DNA of 64,000 bases from Andeanibacterium sp035497315 (GCA_035497315.1 DATJDU010000103.1:14542-78541); one strand, 5' to 3'. Counted from the first letter of the stretch, positions 16,853 to 25,178 are shown. A program made the numbers and translations. Notes: generated by a model from the sequence alone, not told the origin.

Positions 16853-18247
16853 ATGGGTATTATGATCGACAAGGATACATTGATCCAGCCTGACCGGGGC
16901 CAGAAAGCCACCTCACTTCACCTCATCGACAAGCAGAGCTTCGATGCCTGGTTCAGGGCGCTCAGCCCGCCGCAGCGCGCCGCGGTGGAGGCACAGAAAT
17001 TCACTGCCGGCGGCTATCAGACCGTGATCGTGCCGGATGGTGACAAATGGTTCGCCGCTGGCGGTGTGGCCAATACCGCGTCGCTTTCAAGCTGGTGCCT
17101 GGCCAAGCTGGCGGAAGTGCTCCCCGCAGGAACCTATCGCCTGATGGGCAACGATCCCGGCCCGGCCCTGCATGGCTGGCAGACCGCGCAATATCGCTTC
17201 AGCCGCTACCGCAAGGAGAAGGAGGAAGAGGGCGACCGTATCCTGCTGACCAAATCCGCCAAGGCGATCCAGCCCGGTCTGGCAGAGGCACGGGCAGTGG
17301 CGCTGGTCCGCGATCTGGTGAACACGCCGGCAGAGGACATGGGCCCCGCCCAGCTGGAGGCCGAGGCGGAATCGCTGGCGAAAGAATTCTCCGCGAAAAT
17401 CTCCGTCACCAAGGGCGACCGGCTGGAAAGCGAATTCCCCATGGTCAACGCCGTCGGTCGCGCCGCCAGCCGCCACCATGCCCCACGCATGATCGAACTG
17501 GTCTGGGGCAATGAGAAAGCACCGAAGCTGGCCCTTGTCGGCAAGGGCGTCTGCTTCGATTCAGGCGGGCTCGACATCAAGCCTTCGCGCGGCATGGCGT
17601 TGATGAAGAAGGATATGGGCGGCGCGGCGCATGTGCTGGCACTGGCCCGGCTGATCATGGGCGCAGGGCTCAATGTGCGGCTGCAGATGCTGATCCCTGC
17701 GGTGGAGAACGCCATCGCAGGCAATGCTTTCCGCCCGGGCGACGTGCTCAGATCGCGCAAGGGGCTGTCGGTGGAAATCGGCAATACGGATGCCGAAGGC
17801 CGCCTGATCCTGGCCGATGCACTGGCCTTCGCATCGGAAAGCGAGCCCGACCTGATCATCGACTTCGCCACCCTCACCGGCGCGGCCCGCGTGGCGCTGG
17901 GGCCGGACCTTCCCGCGCTGATGGCCCGGCGCGATGAAACCGCCCGCGCCCTGATCGAGGCCGGCAAGGCCCATGATGACGCTGTGTGGCAATTGCCGCT
18001 TCACGCACCCTATGCCGAATGGATAAAGTCCGACATCGCCGATCTCAACAATTCGTCAGAAAACGGTTTTGCCGGGGCGAGCGTGGCGGGGCTGTTCCTC
18101 GATAAATTCGTGGGCGAAGGCGTGGACTGGGCGCATTTCGATACTTTCGCCTGGCGCCCCACGGCCAAACCCGGCCGCCCCAAGGGCGGCGAAGCGCTGG
18201 GTCTGCGCGCGGCATGGCACATGCTCCAGGGCAGGTATGGCGCGTGA
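16853..18247 (+). CDS. Leucyl aminopeptidase family protein (M17)
   Basis: Zinc aminopeptidase of the leucine aminopeptidase (M17) family, 464 residues from ATG 16853. The C-terminal catalytic domain has VGKGVCFDSGGLDIKPS, MKKDMGGAAH and the signature NTDAEGRLILADAL, which carries the metal ligands. The N-terminal domain is short and divergent, as in sphingomonad PepA-like paralogues. In-frame starts at 16844 (GTG), 16847 and 16862 also exist; 16853 has the best-placed purine-rich sequence upstream. Confidence 0.9.
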   Translation: MGIMIDKDTLIQPDRGQKATSLHLIDKQSFDAWFRALSPPQRAAVEAQKFTAGGYQTVIVPDGDKWFAAGGVANTASLSSWCLAKLAEVLPAGTYRLMGNDPGPALHGWQTAQYRFSRYRKEKEEEGDRILLTKSAKAIQPGLAEARAVALVRDLVNTPAEDMGPAQLEAEAESLAKEFSAKISVTKGDRLESEFPMVNAVGRAASRHHAPRMIELVWGNEKAPKLALVGKGVCFDSGGLDIKPSRGMALMKKDMGGAAHVLALARLIMGAGLNVRLQMLIPAVENAIAGNAFRPGDVLRSRKGLSVEIGNTDAEGRLILADALAFASESEPDLIIDFATLTGAARVALGPDLPALMARRDETARALIEAGKAHDDAVWQLPLHAPYAEWIKSDIADLNNSSENGFAGASVAGLFLDKFVGEGVDWAHFDTFAWRPTAKPGRPKGGEALGLRAAWHMLQGRYGA

Positions 18248-18323
18248 AAGGACGGCAAATCTTGCCCCGCGGCCCCTTGCGGTCTAAGCGCGCGCGAAAT
18301 TCAGCCAGCATACGGACCCTTCG

Positions 18324-18680
18324 TTGAACGCTATCGCCTCGACCACTGACAATTCGAACCTGGGCCCCTTCGCCCTGAGCGGCCCGGTCGCCAAGCCCGA
18401 TCCGCGCAAGGTGCCCCTGCGCGGAGACATCGCGCATATCGCACTGGCGGGGCGCTATTTCGTGCCGCACTATGTCGAGCCGATGCCGCTGATGGTGGGG
18501 GACATGGGCGCCAATATGCGTGCCGAGGCGAGCGATGAGTCGGAGATCGTCTATGATCTCTCGCCGGGCCAGCGTTTCGACCTGCTGGACAGTAACGCGA
18601 CCTGGGCCTGGGGTTGCCTGGGCCCCGATGGTCCGGTGGGCTATGTGAAGACCAGCGAATTGCTGGACCCCTTCGCATGA
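18324..18680 (+). CDS. Small SH3-domain protein
   Basis: A 118-residue protein. The segment PLRGDIAHIALAGRYFVPHYVEPMP followed by an SH3-like fold (ANMRAEASDESEIVYDLSPGQRFDLLD, then WGCLGPDGPVGYVKTSEL) resembles the N-terminal SH3 region of sphingomonad NlpC/P60 hydrolases, but the peptidase part is missing. The only start that keeps the conserved N-terminus is TTG 18324; it has no strong ribosome-binding site. The TGA overlaps the argC start (ATGA). It may act as a stand-alone binding module. Confidence 0.72.
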   Translation: MNAIASTTDNSNLGPFALSGPVAKPDPRKVPLRGDIAHIALAGRYFVPHYVEPMPLMVGDMGANMRAEASDESEIVYDLSPGQRFDLLDSNATWAWGCLGPDGPVGYVKTSELLDPFA

Positions 18681-19603
18681 CCGCCTCGGTCTTCATCGAC
18701 GGTGCCGCCGGCACCACCGGCCTGGAGATTGCCGAACGGCTTGGCGGGCGCAGCGAATTCACGCTGATCGTGCTCGACGATGCGCGGCGCAAGGACCCTG
18801 CCGCCCGGGCCGAAGCGCTCAATGCCGCCGATTTCGTGATCCTGTGCCTGCCGGACGATGCGGCCAGGGAATCCGCCTCCCTGATCGCGAACGACACCAC
18901 TCGCGTGATCGATGCCTCCACTGCGCACCGCGTGGCGCCGGGCTGGACCTATGGCTTCCCCGAGGTCGAAGGCCGCCGCAATGTGGCGGAAGCCATGCGC
19001 GTTTCCAATCCGGGCTGCTATTCCACCGGCTTCATCGGCCTGCTCGCCCCGCTGGTGCGTGCCGGGCTGCTGCCTGCCGATTGGCCTTACACCTGCAATG
19101 CGGTGAGCGGCTATTCCGGCGGCGGCAAGGGCATGATTGCCCGGTTCGAGGATGATACCGATATCGCCTGGCGCGGCTATGCGCTGGCGCTGGGGCACAA
19201 GCATGTGCCCGAAATGCAGGCCCGCTGCGGCCTTGCCCTGCCCCCCTTGTTCACCCCGGCGGTGATCGCGGCGCATCGCGGCATGGTGGTGGAAATTCCG
19301 CTGCCGCTCGCCGCCATGAAAGGCGCAGCCCCGGCGGGCGAACTACGCCAGTGCCTCGCCACCTTCTATGCCGACAGCCCGATAGTGAGCGTGGGCGAAA
19401 GCCCGGCGGATGGCGAATTGCTGCTGCGTGCCTCCAGCCAGGGCAGCGACCGGATGGAGCTGTTCGTTTTTTCGAGTGCCGACGGATCGCAGGCACGGCT
19501 CATCGCCAGGCTCGACAATCTCGGCAAGGGCGCCAGCGGAGCTGCCGTGCAGAGCCTCAACCTGATGGCAGGATTGGAAGAAACTGCCGGATTGCGGCTC
19601 TGA
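18677..19603 (+). CDS. argC: N-acetyl-gamma-glutamyl-phosphate reductase ArgC (short, type 2 form)
   Basis: NADPH-dependent reductase of arginine biosynthesis. The N-terminal cofactor motif is DGAAGTTGLEIAERL and the catalytic cysteine lies in SNPGCYSTGFI. At 308 residues it is the short AGPR type common in alphaproteobacteria. ATG 18677 overlaps the stop of the SH3 gene by four bases. A strong hairpin at 19620-19649 ends the unit. Confidence 0.94.
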   Translation: MTASVFIDGAAGTTGLEIAERLGGRSEFTLIVLDDARRKDPAARAEALNAADFVILCLPDDAARESASLIANDTTRVIDASTAHRVAPGWTYGFPEVEGRRNVAEAMRVSNPGCYSTGFIGLLAPLVRAGLLPADWPYTCNAVSGYSGGGKGMIARFEDDTDIAWRGYALALGHKHVPEMQARCGLALPPLFTPAVIAAHRGMVVEIPLPLAAMKGAAPAGELRQCLATFYADSPIVSVGESPADGELLLRASSQGSDRMELFVFSSADGSQARLIARLDNLGKGASGAAVQSLNLMAGLEETAGLRL

Positions 19604-19619
19604 GCAAGGTTAACTGCCT

Positions 19620-19649
19620 AAAATTCAGGCAGCCTCCTGCCCGAATTTT
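19620..19649 (+). terminator. Hairpin terminator after argC
   Basis: AAAATTC-A-GGCAG (19620-19632) pairs with CTGCC-C-GAATTTT (19637-19649) around a CCTC loop, one mismatch in a 13-bp stem. The 3' side ends in a short U-run, as in an intrinsic terminator; the A/T-rich stem base would also work in the opposite direction. Confidence 0.65.
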
Positions 19650-19705
19650 GCCCATTCCCGGGCGCGGGCACGGGGCGGGTTTGTTGCCATGGAAACCTTG
19701 AGACT

Positions 19706-19721
19706 TTCGCAATCTTGCGAA
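19706..19721. promoter_or_regulatory. Perfect inverted repeat upstream of glnB
   Basis: TTCGCAA and TTGCGAA are separated by TC. The site centres about 105 bases before the start point predicted from the downstream sigma54-like element, a normal distance for an NtrC-type enhancer. It does not match the enteric NtrC consensus, so the binding protein is unknown. Confidence 0.4.
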
Positions 19722-19771
19722 TCCGCCCTTTCCCAAGGGCCGCCGATCTTCTACGCCCCATTTCCAGCCCC

Positions 19772-19806
19772 TGGCATGATTCTTGGTCGTGTTGGCACGA
19801 TTCTTG
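19772..19806 (+). promoter_or_regulatory. glnBp: Tandem sigma54-like -24/-12 elements before glnB
   Basis: TGGCATGATTCTTG (19772-19785) and TGGCACGATTCTTG (19793-19806) form a 14-base direct repeat offset by 21 bases. The second matches the sigma54 consensus TGGCACG-N4-TTGC except that the final C is A. Initiation would fall near 19818, leaving a leader of about 74 bases before glnB. Nitrogen control of glnB/glnA by NtrC and sigma54 is established in other alphaproteobacteria; here it is inferred. Confidence 0.55.
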
Positions 19807-19891
19807 AAGATGAAATCGCCGGGGAAATTCGAACTCCCTCGGCTTCGGCTTCTTGAAGTCGGCGCAGATTGTAACAGGGGTCTGGGACCAA

Positions 19892-20230
19892 GTGAAAAAG
19901 ATCGAAGCGATCATCAAGCCCTTCAAGCTCGACGAAGTGAAGGAGGCGCTGCATGAAATCGGCGTGTCCGGCATCACCGTTACCGAAGCCAAGGGCTTCG
20001 GCCGCCAGAAGGGCCATACCGAACTCTATCGCGGCGCCGAATATGTCGTCGACTTCCTGCCCAAGGTGAAGCTCGACGTCGTCGTGTCCGACGACATGGC
20101 GGAACGCGTGGTGGAAGCCATCGCGGCTGCCGCGCAGACCGGGCGGATCGGCGATGGCAAGATCTTCGTCTCTCCGGTCGACACTGCCCTGCGCATCCGC
20201 ACCGGCGAGCGCGACGACGCCGCTATCTGA
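19892..20230 (+). CDS. glnB: Nitrogen regulatory protein P-II (GlnB)
   Basis: Trimeric signal protein that binds 2-oxoglutarate and ATP/ADP and controls glutamine synthetase adenylylation and NtrB. The sequence begins KKIEAIIKPFKLDEVKEAL and contains the uridylylation T-loop GHTELYRGAEY with the target tyrosine, then the C-terminal signature TGRIGDGKIFVSPVD. GTG 19892 gives the canonical 112 residues; longer frames to 19853 would run through the promoter region. glnA follows after 81 bases, a conserved pair. Confidence 0.96.
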   Translation: MKKIEAIIKPFKLDEVKEALHEIGVSGITVTEAKGFGRQKGHTELYRGAEYVVDFLPKVKLDVVVSDDMAERVVEAIAAAAQTGRIGDGKIFVSPVDTALRIRTGERDDAAI

Positions 20231-20311
20231 TACCTCTCAGCCAACACCCCACCGACGGCGCGCCCGCCGGCGGGAGAACGATACGAACAAATCCATTGGA
20301 GGAATTGAGTT

Positions 20312-21721
20312 ATGCCCAGTGCAAAGGAAATCGTGAAGCGGATCAAGGACGAGGAGATCGAATGGGTCGATCTTCGCTTCACCGATCCCAAGGGCAAGTG
20401 GCAGCACCTGACCATGGTTGCCTCTGTGCTCGGCGAAGACGAGCTGGAAGACGGCCTGATGTTCGACGGTTCGTCGATCGAAGGCTGGAAGGCGATCAAT
20501 GAATCCGACATGATCCTCAAGCCCGACCTCGACGCGATCTATATGGATCCGTTCTCGGCCACCCCGATGATGATCATCTGCTGCGACATCGTCGAACCTT
20601 CGAGCGGTGAACTCTACGCCCGCGACCCGCGCTCCACCGCCAAGCGCGCCGAAGCCTTCGTGAAGGCCTCTGGCATCGGCGACACCGTCTATGTCGGCCC
20701 CGAAGCCGAATTCTTCGTGTTCGACGACGTGAAGTTCTATGACGGCTATGACGGCAACGGCTTCAAGATCGACGATATCGAACTGCCGACCAACACTGCC
20801 CGCGATTACGAAGCCGGCAATCTGGGCCACCGTCCGCGCGCCAAGGGCGGCTATTTCCCGGTCGCTCCGGTCGACAGCCTGGTGGACGTTCGCGGCGAAA
20901 TGGTCGCGACCATGCTCGAAATGGGCCTGCCCTGCGACAAGCATCACCACGAAGTCGCTGCCGCGCAGCACGAACTGGGCCTGACCTTCGGCACGCTGGT
21001 GACCACCGCCGACCGCATGCAGGTCTACAAGTATGTCGTGCATCAGGTTGCCCATGCCTATGGCAAGACGGCCACTTTCATGCCCAAGCCGATCATGAAG
21101 GATAACGGCTCGGGCATGCACACCCACATCTCGATCTGGGACGGCGGCAAGCCCCTGTTCGCGGGCAATGGCTATGCCGGCCTGTCGGATATGTGCCTGT
21201 ATTTCATCGGCGGCGTGATCAAGCATGCCAAGGCCCTCAACGCCTTCACCAACCCCACCACCAACAGCTACAAGCGCCTGGTGCCGGGTTACGAAGCCCC
21301 CGTGCTGCTGGCCTATTCGGCCCGCAACCGTTCCGCTTCGTGCCGTATCCCCTACGGCGCAGGCGAGAAGGCGAAGCGCGTGGAATTCCGTTTCCCCGAC
21401 GCGATGGCCAACCCCTATCTGTGCTACGCTGCGCTGCTCATGGCCGGCCTCGACGGGATCAAGAACAAGATCCACCCGGGCGAAGCCATGGACAAGAACC
21501 TGTACGATCTGCCCCCGGCCGAACTGGCCCAGGTGCCGACCGTTTGCGGTTCGCTTCGTGAAGCCCTGGAATCGCTGGAAGCCGATTACGACTTCCTGCT
21601 CGATGGCGGCGTGTTCACCAAGGACCAGATCGAAGCCTATGTCGAACTGAAGTGGCCGGAAGTGCTGCGTTGGGAAACCACGCCGTCGGCCGTCGAATTC
21701 GATATGTATTACTCGGCCTAA
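20312..21721 (+). CDS. glnA: Type I glutamine synthetase GlnA
   Basis: Dodecameric ATP-dependent enzyme converting glutamate and ammonia to glutamine. Signatures include MFDGSSIEGWKAINESDM, the metal-site motif VGPEAEFFVFD, KPIMKDNGSGMHTH and NPTTNSYKRLVPG. The adenylylation tyrosine near residue 397 is in MDKNLYDLPP, so GlnE/GlnB control is expected. The start is fixed by GGAGG nine bases before ATG 20312. The codon usage looks highly optimised, as for an abundant protein. Confidence 0.98.
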   Translation: MPSAKEIVKRIKDEEIEWVDLRFTDPKGKWQHLTMVASVLGEDELEDGLMFDGSSIEGWKAINESDMILKPDLDAIYMDPFSATPMMIICCDIVEPSSGELYARDPRSTAKRAEAFVKASGIGDTVYVGPEAEFFVFDDVKFYDGYDGNGFKIDDIELPTNTARDYEAGNLGHRPRAKGGYFPVAPVDSLVDVRGEMVATMLEMGLPCDKHHHEVAAAQHELGLTFGTLVTTADRMQVYKYVVHQVAHAYGKTATFMPKPIMKDNGSGMHTHISIWDGGKPLFAGNGYAGLSDMCLYFIGGVIKHAKALNAFTNPTTNSYKRLVPGYEAPVLLAYSARNRSASCRIPYGAGEKAKRVEFRFPDAMANPYLCYAALLMAGLDGIKNKIHPGEAMDKNLYDLPPAELAQVPTVCGSLREALESLEADYDFLLDGGVFTKDQIEAYVELKWPEVLRWETTPSAVEFDMYYSA

Positions 21722-21734
21722 GGGCTGGGAAACC

Positions 21735-21763
21735 GGGAGGCCGGCCGAAAGGCATGGCCTCCC
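21735..21763 (+). terminator. Hairpin after glnA
   Basis: GGGAGGCC (21735-21742) and GGCCTCCC (21756-21763) form a perfect 8-bp stem with a 13-base loop starting 14 bases after the glnA stop. It lacks a T-run and may stabilise the 3' end ahead of the stronger terminator at 21798. Confidence 0.5.
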
Positions 21764-21797
21764 CTTCCGCTTGATCCGGGGGGAAATCGCGGAAGAG

Positions 21798-21831
21798 AAA
21801 GGGCGGGGCCTCGCGGCTCCGCCCTTTTTAT
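21798..21831 (+). terminator. Intrinsic terminator of glnBA
   Basis: AAAGGGCGG (21798-21806) pairs with CCGCCCTTT (21819-21827), followed by T residues. The A-rich and T-rich flanks would let it work in both directions, also ending the convergent glycosyltransferase transcript. Confidence 0.8.
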
Positions 21832-21869
21832 TTCTGCAATCGGCGCGGTCCTGAAGGGCCGCCGCTCCC

Positions 21870-23129
21870 TCAGACCGTTTCGCGCAGCAATTCCGAGGCC
21901 GGGCGGGTCTGCCAGCCGCTGGCCGGACCGCGCAGGCGCTGACGGGTATGCGCCAGAGCCACCGGGTATATCTCGTTGAACAGACGGTAGAAGGTCCGGT
22001 CCCAGCTATAGCGGTTTACCACATGGTTGCGGGCGGCAGCGCCGATCGCATCGTGGTTGCTGTTCCAGATATCCAGCACATTGCGCGCCATCGTATCCAC
22101 ATCGTCCACCGGGCCGAGCAGGCCCAGCCCCGGAGGAACCCGCGCAGGCATGGCACCGGAAGCGACGCCTACCACGGGCAGCCCGCTGGCCTGCGCTTCC
22201 ACCACCGAGACGCCGAAGGTCTCGTCGGCCATGGCAGAAACATAGATGTCGGAAGAAGCCAGCGCCTGCGCCAGATCCTCGCGATTGCTCATGAAGCCGG
22301 GGAACGCCACCGGCATGCCAGCGGTTTCGGCCACCAGCCGGTCACGCAGCTTGCCGTCACCCACCATGACGAGACCCGCGCCGAGTTCCGGCGGCAGGTG
22401 CTTCATCATCTCGACCACACGGTCGGCCCGTTTCTCATTATCGATGCGGCCAGCATAGATCAGCAGCGGCCCATGCGTCCCGCCCAGTCCCATGCGGTGA
22501 CGGAAATCGGGATCGCGCCTGGCCGGATCGAACTGGCTGAGATCCACGCCCAGTTCCAGCACATCCACCCGGTCGATCTTGCGGGTAGCCAGCATCTCCT
22601 TCGCGTCTTCGCCCAGCGTGTAAACGCGGTCGAACTCGCGATAGGTGATCTCGGCATACCCCATGATCAGCCAGCGGGCCATCGAGGCGATCGTCTCGCC
22701 CGCCAGTTCCTTGCCCACACGATAGACATGGGCATTGGGAAAATCGGTGCGATAACCCGCGACCAGGGTGGTTTCGGGAAATTTGCGGCGATGGTTGATC
22801 GCGGTCCAGGGCAAAACCCAGGGACAAAGCGATTCGATGATATCGGGGCGATAATGCTCCAGCACCTCGCGCACTTTGCGGGTGCGCATGATGAAGCGGT
22901 AATTGGGGCTGCCGCGCACAGGCTCGGCGCCGATCTCCACCCATATGCTGCGCCCGTTCTCCACGATCCGGTCTTCCGGGCCGGGCACGATCTGCAGGAT
23001 GCGGTGATCGGTCCGCGACAGCACGTGATTGCGCTTTTCCCTGAGGTAGGTGCTGATCCCACCCCCGCCATTCGGCGAATAGCTCTGGGTGAGGTCGCAG
23101 ATCAGCAGCGGTTTGTCGTCACGTGCCAT
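21870..23129 (-). CDS. Glycosyltransferase family 4 protein
   Basis: Retaining GT-B glycosyltransferase of 419 residues. The N-terminal acceptor domain has the glycine-rich PNGGGGISTYL loop, and the C-terminal donor domain shows LLIYAGRIDNEKRADRVVEMM, VMVGDGKLRDRL and the EX7E-type segment ADETFGVSVVEAQASGLPVVG. No signal peptide is present, so it acts on the cytoplasmic side of the membrane. The AGYRTDFP segment resembles lipid glycosyltransferases, but the acceptor is not identifiable. It is convergent with glnA and probably monocistronic. Confidence 0.85.
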   Translation of the reverse strand: MARDDKPLLICDLTQSYSPNGGGGISTYLREKRNHVLSRTDHRILQIVPGPEDRIVENGRSIWVEIGAEPVRGSPNYRFIMRTRKVREVLEHYRPDIIESLCPWVLPWTAINHRRKFPETTLVAGYRTDFPNAHVYRVGKELAGETIASMARWLIMGYAEITYREFDRVYTLGEDAKEMLATRKIDRVDVLELGVDLSQFDPARRDPDFRHRMGLGGTHGPLLIYAGRIDNEKRADRVVEMMKHLPPELGAGLVMVGDGKLRDRLVAETAGMPVAFPGFMSNREDLAQALASSDIYVSAMADETFGVSVVEAQASGLPVVGVASGAMPARVPPGLGLLGPVDDVDTMARNVLDIWNSNHDAIGAAARNHVVNRYSWDRTFYRLFNEIYPVALAHTRQRLRGPASGWQTRPASELLRETV

Positions 23130-23463
23130 AAATGCTTTCTACCTTGCCTCCGTCACCGTCCCTATTGGCGGCGCAGCAATGCCGAACAGGGTTGGACGAG
23201 CCGCTACTTGCAGCCAATTCGGGCACGAGGATGGCAAAAGCCGATTCTGTTCGCATGTGCAACAGGGACCGTACCCTCCAGATGTGCAAAGCTGGCCGAC
23301 CGTGTCCCCAAGGCGTCACCTTGCTGGTGCTGAGTGAGGAATCCGGCCGGTTTCGCATGGCGGCGCATGTAGGAGCTAATTTCGCAGTCGCAACACCTGC
23401 ATGATTGCGGATTAACCTTTTTACTGGCAATTGCTGCAATTCCTGCAGGGGGAGTCATAAGCT
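23130..23463. other. Intergenic region between divergent glycosyltransferase and OmpA genes
   Basis: Holds promoters for both genes, but no convincing -35/-10 pairs could be fixed. Before ompA, GATTAACCTTTTTAC (near 23409) contains a TTAACC half-site of the kind bound by CtrA, a small inverted pair CTGCA/TGCAG lies at 23434-23447, and GGGGGAG gives the ribosome-binding site nine bases before the ATG. Small open frames here are not supported. Confidence 0.4.
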
Positions 23464-24543
23464 ATGCGTAAAATTGCACTGGGCCTGGGCGTGGCCGCCA
23501 TCGCAATTGCCGCCGCAACACCGGCCTTCGCGCGCGATGGGCAGATGTATGCCGGCGTCGATGGCGGTTTCGTCATTCCGGATGATGTCGTCTTCTCGGG
23601 CGACCAGAGCGTGATCGACGGCGATTTCGCCGCAGGCTACGATATCGATGGCTTCGTCGGCTATGATTTCGGCGTGATCCGGGTCGAAGGCGAAGTCGCC
23701 TATAAGGACATGGATGCGGACAAGACCTCGGCCGGTAATTTCGGTGCCGACGGCAACGTCAACATCCTGACCGGCATGGTCAACGGCCTGTTCGAACTGG
23801 GCGACGGCCAGGTGAGCGCCTATGCCGGCGGCGGCGTGGGCTATGCCTCGGTCAATCTCGATCCGGACAATACCCTCCCTTATCTCGACGACAATGATGG
23901 CGGTTTCGCCTGGCAGCTTCTTACCGGCATGCGCTTCCGCGTGGCGAAGAACATCGATCTGGGCATCAAGTACCGCATGCTGCAGGTGCAGGACGTGTCC
24001 TTCGTCGATGGTCTGGAAGACGAGTTCCACGGCAAGCTGCGCACCCATTCGCTGATGGGCGGCGTCACCTTCAATTTCGGCCCATCCGAGCCGCCGATCC
24101 CCGCCCCGCCGCCACCGCCGCCGCGGCCTCCGCTGCCGGCCCTGGCGCCACCCCCGCCGCCGCCTCCCCCGCCGCCTCCGCCGCCTCCGGTGTGCCAGAA
24201 GGGCCCCTATATCGTATTCTTCGATTGGGACCGTTCGGAGGTCACACCCGAAGCAGCGACAGTGCTGGATACGGCAGTGATGGCCTATGGCGCGTGCAAC
24301 AATGTGCCGATCATGCTGGCCGGCTATGCCGACCGTTCGGGCAGCGACACTTACAATGTCGCCCTCTCGCAGCGCCGCAACGATGCGGTGCAGACCTATC
24401 TGGTGCGCCACGGCATTCCGGGCCGGGCCATCACCGCCCAGGCATTCGGCGAGAATAGCCCCCGCGTTCCCACGGCCGACGGTGTGCGCGAACTGCAGAA
24501 CCGCCGCGTGGAAATCACTTACGGTCCGGGTTCCGGCCGCTAA
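23464..24543 (+). CDS. OmpA family outer membrane protein
   Basis: A 359-residue porin-like envelope protein. A cleavable signal ends at TPAFA (residues 19-23). Next comes an eight-stranded beta-barrel domain of about 185 residues ending in GGVTFNFGP. A hinge of about 35 residues follows, almost all proline, with 14 in a row. The C-terminal OmpA domain (IVFFDWDRSEVT, GYADRSGSDTYNVALSQRRNDAV, NRRVEITYG) binds peptidoglycan. It links the outer membrane to the wall. A strong terminator follows, so it is monocistronic. Confidence 0.95.
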   Translation: MRKIALGLGVAAIAIAAATPAFARDGQMYAGVDGGFVIPDDVVFSGDQSVIDGDFAAGYDIDGFVGYDFGVIRVEGEVAYKDMDADKTSAGNFGADGNVNILTGMVNGLFELGDGQVSAYAGGGVGYASVNLDPDNTLPYLDDNDGGFAWQLLTGMRFRVAKNIDLGIKYRMLQVQDVSFVDGLEDEFHGKLRTHSLMGGVTFNFGPSEPPIPAPPPPPPRPPLPALAPPPPPPPPPPPPPPVCQKGPYIVFFDWDRSEVTPEAATVLDTAVMAYGACNNVPIMLAGYADRSGSDTYNVALSQRRNDAVQTYLVRHGIPGRAITAQAFGENSPRVPTADGVRELQNRRVEITYGPGSGR

Positions 24544-24569
24544 GCCGCCTCCGCGATCAGACTTTTCAG

Positions 24570-24603
24570 AAGGCCTGGAGGGAAACCTCCAGGCCTTTTG
24601 TTT
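24570..24603 (+). terminator. Intrinsic terminator of the OmpA gene
   Basis: AAGGCCTGGAGG (24570-24581) pairs perfectly with CCTCCAGGCCTT (24586-24597) around a GAAA tetraloop, followed by TTGTTTT. This is the best-formed terminator in the window. Confidence 0.92.
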
Positions 24604-24680
24604 TGGCCGGCCGGAGAAACATCTTTCCTACAACTTCACATGTTCACTATTTGTTCCGTCCTGCCCGGATGGAGGATTCG

Positions 24681-25178
24681 ATGGAAACTGTTGCCCGCCC
24701 GCGCCGTATCGGCATCGATGGCATTACCCTGATCCAACGCTTTGAAGGCTGCGCACGGCTGCGCGCCGATGGTCACTACGGCGCCTATCCCGATCCCGGA
24801 ACGGGCGGCGATCCCTGGACGATCGGTTGGGGGGCAACCGGATCTGCCATCGGCCCCGGCACTGTCTGGACCCGCGAGCAATGCGATGCGCGGCTGGAAG
24901 CGGACCTTGCCCGCTTTGCCGCCGCGGTAGATCGCGCATTGGGCAATGCCCCCACATCGCAGCAACAATTCGATGCGCTGGTGAGCTTTCACTACAATAC
25001 CGGCGCAATCGCCCGGGCCACGCTGACGCGCAGGCATGTGGATGGCGATTTCGCAGAGGCCCGGCGCGAATTCGGGCGCTGGACCCGTGCAGGCGGGAAA
25101 GTGCTCAAGGGGCTGATCCGCCGGCGCGCGGCGGAAGCGGAGCTTTACGCGTCCTGTGCGGCGACATCGGCTGGCTGA
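24681..25178 (+). CDS. GH24 lysozyme (phage T4/P22-type muramidase)
   Basis: A 165-residue glycoside hydrolase of the phage-lysozyme family. The catalytic glutamate is in LIQRFEGCARLRA. The aspartate/threonine pair of the E-D-T triad falls in AYPDPGTGGDPWTIGWG, a variant of the usual YxDxxGxxTIGxG. QQQFDALVSFHYNTGA is the second conserved block. No signal or anchor peptide is visible. GGAGG five bases before ATG 24681 defines the start. No other phage gene is nearby. Its last 34 bases overlap the end of the convergent transferase gene. Confidence 0.88.
   Translation: METVARPRRIGIDGITLIQRFEGCARLRADGHYGAYPDPGTGGDPWTIGWGATGSAIGPGTVWTREQCDARLEADLARFAAAVDRALGNAPTSQQQFDALVSFHYNTGAIARATLTRRHVDGDFAEARREFGRWTRAGGKVLKGLIRRRAAEAELYASCAATSAG

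Noticed and set aside
24681..25178. Lysozyme as a sign of a prophage
   Set aside because: No capsid, tail, integrase or holin gene is adjacent and both sides are housekeeping genes; single GH24 genes occur in bacterial chromosomes.
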